Source: JAWLHA01 sp041690535
Lineage (GTDB): Bacteria > Pseudomonadota > Gammaproteobacteria > Thiohalomonadales > Thiohalomonadaceae
Length of the DNA stretch: 16,802 nt
Assembly: GCA_041690535.1 (NCBI GenBank)
Contig: JAWLHA010000078.1
Location: 1 to 16,802 of the forward strand
Direction of reading: 5' to 3'
Of the stretch, positions 8,482 to 16,802 are shown one piece after another (position 1 is the stretch's first letter; each line of letters starts with the position of its first letter). The notes under the pieces were generated by a model. It was not told the DNA's origin. It saw nothing but the letters and a program-made list of their open reading frames with translations, and made no database searches. The position numbers were made by a program, and so were the translations under genes.

Positions 8482-8580
8482 TTATGTCCCAAACAATGTC
8501 CACCTATAAACAAGAATAATATAACTAAAATTCAAGCGCTTAATGCAAACAAACCGATATACGTGTCGGAATTTATGTCC
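8480..8580 (-). promoter_or_regulatory. AT-rich upstream region of the Fic gene with repeated ATTTATGTCC
   Basis: The stretch before the Fic ATG is far richer in A/T than its surroundings and is the likely promoter region. ATTTATGTCC occurs at 8480-8489, spanning the start codon, and again at 8571-8580, with the shorter AATGTCC at 8495-8501. These could be operator half-sites. A TTGAAT box followed by TATA-rich sequence is visible on the minus strand, but I cannot fix a single -10/-35 pair. Confidence 0.25.
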
Positions 8581-8697
8581 AGCTTACCATACTGAGGGCT
8601 GTGGGGGTGTACTCCACCCGGGATCTGCCTCGGTAGCTCTCATCTTGGCCAGCCACCAGCACTATCAAGCCAAAATTTTAATTTTTACTCTGACCCT

Positions 8698-9270
8698 CAG
8701 GGCAACCGCATACTTTAGTCCTTGATTCCGAAGACTAATTCTTCGCGGAAGTTGTCGTCCCAGCCCGCTGCTTTAAGTTTGCCACGCATTGAGTCCTTGG
8801 CCGGGTGTAGTCGGGCGAGATTCATACAAAGTCGACGGATGAGGCCGACGTTTTGCGCGCCGTCGTTGCGTCTAATGCGGCTGTCATCCTCCTTGTACAC
8901 GACATCCAGCACCCAGTGGGCTTTGTTTTCCACCTCCCAGTGCGAGCGGATCGCCCCGGTGATGAAGGCAGCGTTCGGCTCGTGGGAGCTGATGTAATAC
9001 ACCGTCTCCAAGGTGACTTTCTCGCCGATGTGCCGTTCGCGCTCGACACGCACGACGCTACGGGCCCCTTCCCAGCCGCTGGCGTGGGTGAGCTGTTCGA
9101 CAATGGGCAGTTGGACATAGCGGCGGACCTCCACCCTACCGTGGCCGGCGTCGGTCTGCTCGAAGGTGCTGCCCCCTTGCGGCCATTTGCCCTTAAAATC
9201 ATCAAACCACCATTGCAGTTCCTCGCGCAGTCCCTTCTGGTTGTCCTTCACACACAGCACATACTGCGCT
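8698..9270 (-). mobile_element. Truncated ISAs1-family insertion sequence (3' end retained)
   Basis: The right portion of an ISAs1-like element survives: the transposase 3' half plus, just after its stop, CAGGGCAACCGCATAC at 8698-8713. That sequence looks like the IS terminal end, because family ends begin CAGGG-like; this is inferred from memory. The other end has been lost where transposase homology stops at about 9268 and the GTCAG-containing tandem repeats of the neighbouring RAYT element begin. No target duplication can be identified. Confidence 0.5.
8715..9268 (-). pseudogene. 5'-truncated ISAs1-family transposase
   Basis: About 184 residues remain of a transposase that is normally about 370. 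The frame opens with AQYVLCVKDNQKGLREEL, which aligns with the mid-protein YVLAVKDNQ block of ISAs1/H-repeat transposases. It ends with the conserved block HWEVENKAHWVLDVVYKEDD, then SRIRRNDGAQNVGLIRRL. That block contains the last acidic catalytic residue of the DDE set (E in WEVENK); the N-terminal part with the other catalytic acids is gone, so the enzyme cannot be active. The first Met-initiated frame starts at 9260, but homology runs a few codons further, to the junction with the GC-rich repeats. Confidence 0.85.
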
Positions 9271-9322
9271 TTGGGTCGGCGTTTTGGGTCCCGGGGTCAG
9301 CGTTTTGGGGTCCCGGGGTCAG
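9268..9322. repeat. Tandem repeats at the 3' edge of the RAYT gene
   Basis: Two near-identical units, CGTTTTGGG-TCCCGGGG... at 9280-9300 and CGTTTTGGGGTCCCGGGG... at 9301-9322 (one extra G), each end in GGTCAG. A partial, diverged unit (CGCTTTGGGTCGG) precedes them at 9268-9279. The last unit runs into the RAYT stop codon. They abut the broken end of the ISAs1 transposase. Confidence 0.75.
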
Positions 9323-10222
9323 TTCTCGCCTGATAGCATCATCTTTCGGATGATCCGGCCCACGGTCGCCAAGTGAATGCCGAAATGCTCGCCGATTTCC
9401 CTGTAGCTGTACGCGCCCGTAGCATAAGCCGCCACAATGGCAGCATCACGGTCGCGGTATTTACCGGAAATCACCTCCAGCGAAGCAGCGGGCGCTCTGC
9501 GCTGCGATTTTGGGATGGAAAGCTCATCCCCCTGCACTTGCGCCTTCGCCTGCATGCGCTCAACGAACCTCTCATCCCCGAGGTAGATCTGCTGGCGAGT
9601 ATCCGACCAGATACTCTCCTTCCCGACCCCTTCGGCCACGAACTTGCGGTACCTCTTGCGCGCCTCTCCCCGTCGTGAGGCAAACAGGGCCAGCAGCCCG
9701 TCCGTCGCCAACCAACTTGGCAGTTCAGCCTCACCGACCATCGCGCGATAACTGCTCCACTCCCAATCGCCCGCTTGCTCGACCATGCCCGCACGAACGG
9801 GATTCAGCACCACATACCTGGTCAACTCAAGCAGGTAGCTATCCTTGTCCACCAATATGCCTTTGAAACGCCCTTGGAACAGATGACCAACTCGTCCATG
9901 CCTCCGGTTCGATGCCTGCGTAAAGACACCGTTCAACTGCCGCATCCCTTTCGAGAGGTTGCCATCCGGAGTCTCGACAACCAAATGGTAGTGGTTGGTC
10001 ATGAGGCAGTAAGCGTGGCAAATCCAGTTGAACCGCTTCACCACCTCGGCGAGCGTGACGAGAAAACTAAGGCGATCCTCATCGTCTTCAAAAATAGCCT
10101 CGCGTCGATCACCCCGCGAGGTGATGTGGTAAAACGCACCGGCAAACTCAATTCGTAATGGTCTGGCCATGGGTCTACTCTAAGCCAAACAGACAGATGT
10201 TACAATGCGAGAACTGACCCCC
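9315..10222 (-). mobile_element. RAYT element with outward-facing terminal motif
   Basis: The single transposase gene is bounded by the motif GCGAGAACTGACCCC, directed outward at each end. At the gene's 3' end the motif lies on the minus strand at 9329-9315. At the 5' end it lies on the plus strand at 10207-10222 (GCGAGAACTGACCCCC). The 3' copy includes the transposase stop codon (GGC GAG AAC TGA). REP-associated Y1 transposases are known to act on short REP-like palindromes, so these are candidate recognition ends. The exact boundary is inferred from the inverted motif pair only. Confidence 0.6.
9319..10170 (-). CDS. REP-associated tyrosine transposase (RAYT, Y1 HUH family)
   Basis: 283-residue single-strand-specific transposase of the IS200/IS605-like REP-associated group. 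It begins MARPLRIEFAGAFYHITSRG, the standard N-terminus of the group, and carries the metal-binding HUH motif as NHYHLVVE (His60-Tyr61-His62). The catalytic Tyr lies in the segment DSYLLELTRYVVLNPVRAG (Y112 or Y119). The C-terminal extension (about 241-277, RDAAIVAAYATGAYSYREIG and on) reads as a helix-turn-helix and probably binds DNA. The gene looks intact. Its last codons and stop are part of the flanking GCGAGAACTGACCCC motif, which ties protein and recognition sequence together. Similar motif copies lie nearby at 10209-10274 and 11034-11080. It has no linked IS200 tnpB. Confidence 0.92.
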   Translation of the reverse strand: MARPLRIEFAGAFYHITSRGDRREAIFEDDEDRLSFLVTLAEVVKRFNWICHAYCLMTNHYHLVVETPDGNLSKGMRQLNGVFTQASNRRHGRVGHLFQGRFKGILVDKDSYLLELTRYVVLNPVRAGMVEQAGDWEWSSYRAMVGEAELPSWLATDGLLALFASRRGEARKRYRKFVAEGVGKESIWSDTRQQIYLGDERFVERMQAKAQVQGDELSIPKSQRRAPAASLEVISGKYRDRDAAIVAAYATGAYSYREIGEHFGIHLATVGRIIRKMMLSGEN

Positions 10223-10274
10223 GGATTTCGCGCTGATTCAGAACTGACCCCCGGATTTCCGACCCCCGGATTTC
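10209..10274. repeat. Three copies of (GAACT)GACCCCCGGATTTC beside the RAYT 5' end
   Basis: GAGAACTGACCCCCGGATTT occurs at 10209-10228. GAACTGACCCCCGGATTT recurs at 10241-10258, and the shorter GACCCCCGGATTTCC at 10261-10275. All three have the same orientation. They look like accumulated RAYT/REP-type ends. They separate the transposase from a truncated DUF2442 gene, so the insertion or rearrangement probably caused that truncation. Confidence 0.75.
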
Positions 10275-10385
10275 CTCGGTCCAGGTACGGCTTCAGGTCA
10301 AACACACCTTTGCGACCATCGGCGATCTCCACATATAGATCCGATAATCCTCAAGCGGTCGTACCTTTTTCACGTCCCAATACAT
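10275..10385 (-). pseudogene. Truncated, frameshifted DUF2442 gene remnant
   Basis: From an ATG at 10385 the minus strand reads MYWDVKKVRPLEDYRIY and then, after a 2-base insertion (ATCTATATGTGGAG where the intact copy at 11121-11381 has ATCTATGTGGAG), VEIADGRKGVFDLKPYLDR. Without the insertion the sequence parallels the first 36 residues of the intact gene. The remainder is missing and replaced by the GACCCCCGGATTTC repeats. It is therefore a decayed duplicate, inactive on two counts. Confidence 0.8.
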
Positions 10386-10392
10386 AGCAGCC

Positions 10393-10438
10393 TCACAGTG
10401 GCGCGAATTTGTATGGGTTTTCTCCCGCAAAGGCCAAC
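10393..10438 (-). pseudogene. C-terminal fragment of a DUF4160 gene
   Basis: The minus strand reads LAFAGENPYKFAPL and a stop (10395-10393), matching LAIAGEPPYKIAPL-stop of the intact DUF4160 protein at 11389-11655. The rest of the gene is missing upstream of about 10438. Together with the adjacent DUF2442 remnant it is a degenerate copy of the gene junction seen around 11381-11389. Confidence 0.7.
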
Positions 10439-10471
10439 CGCCCCCTCCTCCAAAGATCCTCACACCCTCGC

Positions 10472-10738
10472 TTACTTGTTCCGCGCCTTGTTTGGGAACC
10501 GTTCAGGGTGTTCGATGATTTCAGCGGTAAGGTCAACGTCGAGGTCGGGCCAGTAGTAATGACCGGGTGATGGTTCCTCGACGTTAACTATCACCTTCAC
10601 CGGCTGGTCCTTGAACCATGGAAACTCGTCATAGGGCATGAAGAGCTCCTGGTCATGCGCCAATAACCACACGCCGTGACTCGATATGTTAGTTATCTCA
10701 ACCGCCGAAGTGTTGCTGCCATGCACTGGTAAGCTCAT
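10472..10738 (-). CDS. DUF2442 domain protein (partner of the DUF4160 gene)
   Basis: 88-residue small protein of the DUF2442 type: NTSAVEITNISSHGVWLL, LFMPYDEFPWFKDQPV, then HYYWPDLDVDLTAEIIEHPE. No enzymatic residues are evident. The start MSLPVHGSNTS is preferred over an upstream Met nine codons earlier because family members begin close to this point. The 5' end overlaps the upstream DUF4160 gene by 41 nt, so the two are translationally coupled. Such pairs recur in bacterial genomes and a toxin-antitoxin-like role has been suggested for them. I cannot confirm that from the sequence. Confidence 0.85.
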   Translation of the reverse strand: MSLPVHGSNTSAVEITNISSHGVWLLAHDQELFMPYDEFPWFKDQPVKVIVNVEEPSPGHYYWPDLDVDLTAEIIEHPERFPNKARNK

Positions 10739-10937
10739 GGTAGTGGCCCTCGATGAGTGACTCAATTTCCTTCAATTGCTCTCGCCTGTAGCCGAAGCTG
10801 GTTGCAAGTTGAATTTCCGGCAAAAGCCAAAACTTGGCTTCGCCTTCGCCTGAGACGACATGGACGTGCATCCGTGACTCCTCTCGAGAGAAGAAGAAGA
10901 ATCGATAACCTCTTTCTCTGAACACCGTCGGACTCAT
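10698..10937 (-). CDS. DUF4160 domain protein
   Basis: 79-residue protein of the DUF4160 family: MSPTVFRERGYRFFFFSREE, then SRMHVHVVSGEGEAKFWLLP and a C-terminal helical part ending WQQHFGG. The His-containing MHVHV strand is the family hallmark. The start at 10937 has AGGGGG a few nucleotides upstream and matches the usual N-terminus. A longer frame starting at 11051 would begin inside a REP-like palindrome and read MRELTPG..., so I reject it. The gene overlaps and is probably cotranscribed with the DUF2442 gene downstream. Biochemical role unknown. Confidence 0.85.
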   Translation of the reverse strand: MSPTVFRERGYRFFFFSREESRMHVHVVSGEGEAKFWLLPEIQLATSFGYRREQLKEIESLIEGHYHELTSAWQQHFGG

Positions 10938-11033
10938 TAATCCCCCTGTCGTCCCATTTGCGCCTAAACTCCGCAGCTTATCCTTGACCTCGCGCCAGGG
11001 TGAACCCTCGGAGGGATTGGCATGAAATGCGCC

Positions 11034-11080
11034 GGGGGTCAGCTCTCGCATCGTTGCATGCTATCGTGCGAGAACTGACA
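11034..11080. mobile_element. REPIN/MITE-like palindrome derived from the RAYT ends
   Basis: GTCAGCTCTCGCA (11038-11050) and TGCGAGAACTGAC (11067-11079) are inverted with one mismatch and a 16-nt loop. The left side continues like the RAYT element's 5' end (GGGGGTCAGYTCTCGCATYGT). The right side with the loop repeats its 3' end (ATGCTATCnnGCGAGAACTGAC, where the RAYT 3' end has ATGCTATCAGGCGAGAACTGAC). It therefore looks like an internally deleted, non-autonomous copy of the element at 9315-10222. Confidence 0.65.
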
Positions 11081-11120
11081 CTTAATCCCGCACGCCATTC
11101 TTCCCAATTATGGACCCCGC

Positions 11121-11381
11121 TCAGTCAGCTCCGCCTCCATTCTCTTCCACAGGAATCATCCCGGCAACCAGCGTCTCCGGCGCGATATCCTGATCATGAG
11201 GCCACGTAACCGCCCCCAGGACGATGTCGACTTGATCGAAATAGCGCTTATCCCGCAGTTCGCGGAACACGCCCCGATCCAGGTACGGTTTCAGATCGAA
11301 GATCCCTTTGCGACCATCTTCGATCTCCACATAGATTCGATAGTCATCAAGCGGTTTCACTGTCTTCACGTCCCAGTACAT
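11121..11381 (-). CDS. DUF2442 domain protein
   Basis: 86-residue protein: MYWDVKTVKPLDDYRIYVEI, EDGRKGIFDLKPYLDRGVFR, then ...VTWPHDQDIAPETLVAGMIP. The C-terminal W...DIAPE(T/S)L block is characteristic of DUF2442 proteins. The start at 11381 follows the DUF4160 stop by 7 nt, so the two form an operon. The frame runs far upstream into dnaE as shadow, but the Met at 11381 is the family start. This lineage of DUF2442 differs clearly from the one at 10472-10738. Function unknown; it may be the antitoxin-like member of a pair, which is inference only. Confidence 0.88.
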   Translation of the reverse strand: MYWDVKTVKPLDDYRIYVEIEDGRKGIFDLKPYLDRGVFRELRDKRYFDQVDIVLGAVTWPHDQDIAPETLVAGMIPVEENGGGAD

Positions 11382-11388
11382 GGCAACC

Positions 11389-11655
11389 TCACAACGGAGC
11401 AATCTTGTAGGGGGGTTCTCCCGCGATAGCCAACGCCCAGTCCGCCAGCAATTCGTCCCGACGAAGCTCGATCCACGCCTGCACCAAACGCAACTGTTTG
11501 CGTGGCAGTTCGCCGGCGAGGACCTCGCCATCGTCAATGCGTATGAAAGCCTCGAATTCAGCGTACCTCGCATGGATGTGCGGGGCGTTGTGGTGTTGGT
11601 TGTCGAGAAGATACAGCCGAACAATGATCCCGTAGAACATCGAAATGACTGGCAT
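11389..11655 (-). CDS. DUF4160 domain protein
   Basis: 88-residue protein of the DUF4160 family: MPVISMFYGIIVRLYLLDNQ, HHNAPHIHARYAEFEAFIRI, a GELPRKQLRLVQAWIELRRD helix, and the tail GEPPYKIAPL. The PHIHARY motif is the signature. The start at 11655 is fixed by GGAGGC 5 nt upstream, a strong ribosome site. The DUF2442 gene begins 7 nt after its stop. The pair lies directly after the dnaE stop (about 100 nt) on the same strand. A truncated duplicate of this pair's junction lies at 10275-10438. Confidence 0.88.
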   Translation of the reverse strand: MPVISMFYGIIVRLYLLDNQHHNAPHIHARYAEFEAFIRIDDGEVLAGELPRKQLRLVQAWIELRRDELLADWALAIAGEPPYKIAPL

Positions 11656-11758
11656 CGTGCCTCCTTCGTCCTCTCGCCTATCCAATTATTGGCACATTCA
11701 GCGTCTTTTGTGCTGCCGGGGCTAAACACGGGGGCATGTCCTAGTGTTGCGGGGCAGA

Positions 11759-16339
<4,581 letters not shown>

Positions 16340-16457
16340 GCCGGAAGTTTCCCGGCTTGGGGGGGAGAAAACAAGACTTGACGGGGAGGTGGGTTGGGCG
16401 CCCGGGGCAGGGGCTACCTCCGATGCGCCCCCGAGCCGCAAATATGGCAGATATGTG

Positions 16458-16596
16458 GGTGGATAAGCGCTGCGCATCCACCATAGGGTCACCGTTGTCG
16501 GCGGTGCGCTTGCGTCCATACCCTGCGCGTACGCTGGAGCCACTGTGCTCTCAGCGTCAGCCGTCGTGAATGGTGGATGCGCTTCGCTTATCCACC
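16458..16596. repeat. Inverted pair of 25-bp palindromic repeats upstream of dnaE
   Basis: GGTGGATAAGCGC followed by TGCGCATCCACC (16458-16482) and its reverse-oriented copy GGTGGATGCGC...GCTTATCCACC (16572-16596) are separated by about 89 bp. Each copy is itself an imperfect palindrome. Such units resemble REP elements of gammaproteobacteria. No gene is seen between 16340 and 16802. Confidence 0.8.
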
Positions 16597-16686
16597 CTCT
16601 CGTGCCGGGGCATTTACGCTCCCTCCCCGCGTGGGAACGAGGGAGTCAGAAGCGCAGCAGGTGGTGGGGGCAGGAGCCGAGGTAGA

Positions 16687-16750
16687 GTGGATAAGCGCAG
16701 CGCATCCACCAATTCGACGCCGCACGGTGGATGCGCTGCGCTTATCCACC
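16687..16750. repeat. Close inverted pair of the same palindromic repeat (REPIN-like)
   Basis: GTGGATAAGCGCAGCGC...CATCCACC (16687-16710) and GGTGGATGCGC...GCTTATCCACC (16726-16750) are near-perfect inverted copies with a 15-nt spacer. They could fold as one long hairpin with a 24-bp stem, or as two small ones. Two such units in inverted order form a REPIN-like arrangement. Their sequence is unrelated to the GCGAGAACTGACCCC motif of the RAYT in this window, so a different transposase would be expected to mobilise them. Confidence 0.8.
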
Positions 16751-16802
16751 CAACATGTTGGGCGCGTCGGATTTATCTGTTCGGTGCTCTAGGAAAACGC
16801 TG

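Noticed and set aside
10938..11051. Longer start (MRELTPG...) for the DUF4160 gene at 10698-10937
   Set aside because: The extension is coded by the REP-like palindrome, while the internal Met has a ribosome site and matches family starts.
16340..16543. 68-residue N-terminal extension of DnaE
   Set aside because: Not DnaE-like and partly made of the palindromic repeat at 16458-16482; family members start at MxxPxFVHLRxHSEYS.
16458..16750. CRISPR array
   Set aside because: Repeats alternate in orientation and spacing is irregular (15 to about 90 bp), unlike CRISPR direct repeats.

Overview
The window is GC-rich chromosomal DNA. The dnaE exteins, the tandem chemoreceptors, a rhombotarget-lipoprotein relic and the REP-like palindromes together suggest a motile gammaproteobacterium, perhaps a Chromatiales/Ectothiorhodospiraceae-type lineage. 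The lineage is inferred from protein flavour only.

Left part (1-6544, + strand): two membrane chemoreceptors (methyl-accepting chemotaxis proteins, 318-2267 and 2626-4542). The second has a sigma-28-like promoter in the gap before it. A short relic of an EAL c-di-GMP phosphodiesterase lies on the minus strand at about 4646-4770. A complete class I DNA photolyase follows (5084-6544).

Middle (6684-11655, almost all minus strand) is an accessory, mobile-element-scarred region. It holds a broken rhombotarget lipoprotein gene with a GlyGly-CTERM tail, an intact Fic-family AMPylase-like gene, and the 3' part of an ISAs1-family transposase. It also holds an intact REP-associated tyrosine transposase (RAYT) whose ends carry outward-facing copies of GCGAGAACTGACCCC. 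Next comes an array of small DUF4160/DUF2442 gene pairs: two intact pairs and one degenerate remnant. A 47-bp palindrome at 11034-11080 looks like an internally deleted derivative of the RAYT element.

Right part (11759-16339, minus): dnaE, the replicative DNA polymerase III alpha subunit, is interrupted by an intein (12956-14068) in the conserved segment ending GYGFNK|SHSAAYA. Removing the intein gives a DnaE of about 1155 residues, normal for the family. The intein has recognisable N- and C-terminal splicing blocks in the dnaE frame. Its central domain, a Vsr/DUF559-like (probably EDxHD-type) homing endonuclease with a Cys-rich N-terminus, is encoded in a different frame (13006-13773). The splicing frame nevertheless stays open right through. 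The first intein residue is Thr rather than Cys or Ser. This arrangement is the most interesting object in the window: an out-of-frame nested endonuclease gene, a fused form of a fractured split-intein arrangement, or two compensating frameshifts (or sequencing errors) at G-runs. Upstream of dnaE (16458-16750) are four copies of a 25-bp palindromic repeat in alternating orientation.

No tRNA, rRNA or CRISPR array was seen. Stretches without a recognised gene are 1-317 (one terminator-like hairpin), 2268-2625 (promoter), 4543-5083 (hairpin, EAL relic, promoter), 6545-6683 and 7170-7299 (nothing recognised), 8482-8697 (AT-rich Fic upstream region) and 16340-16802 (palindromes).
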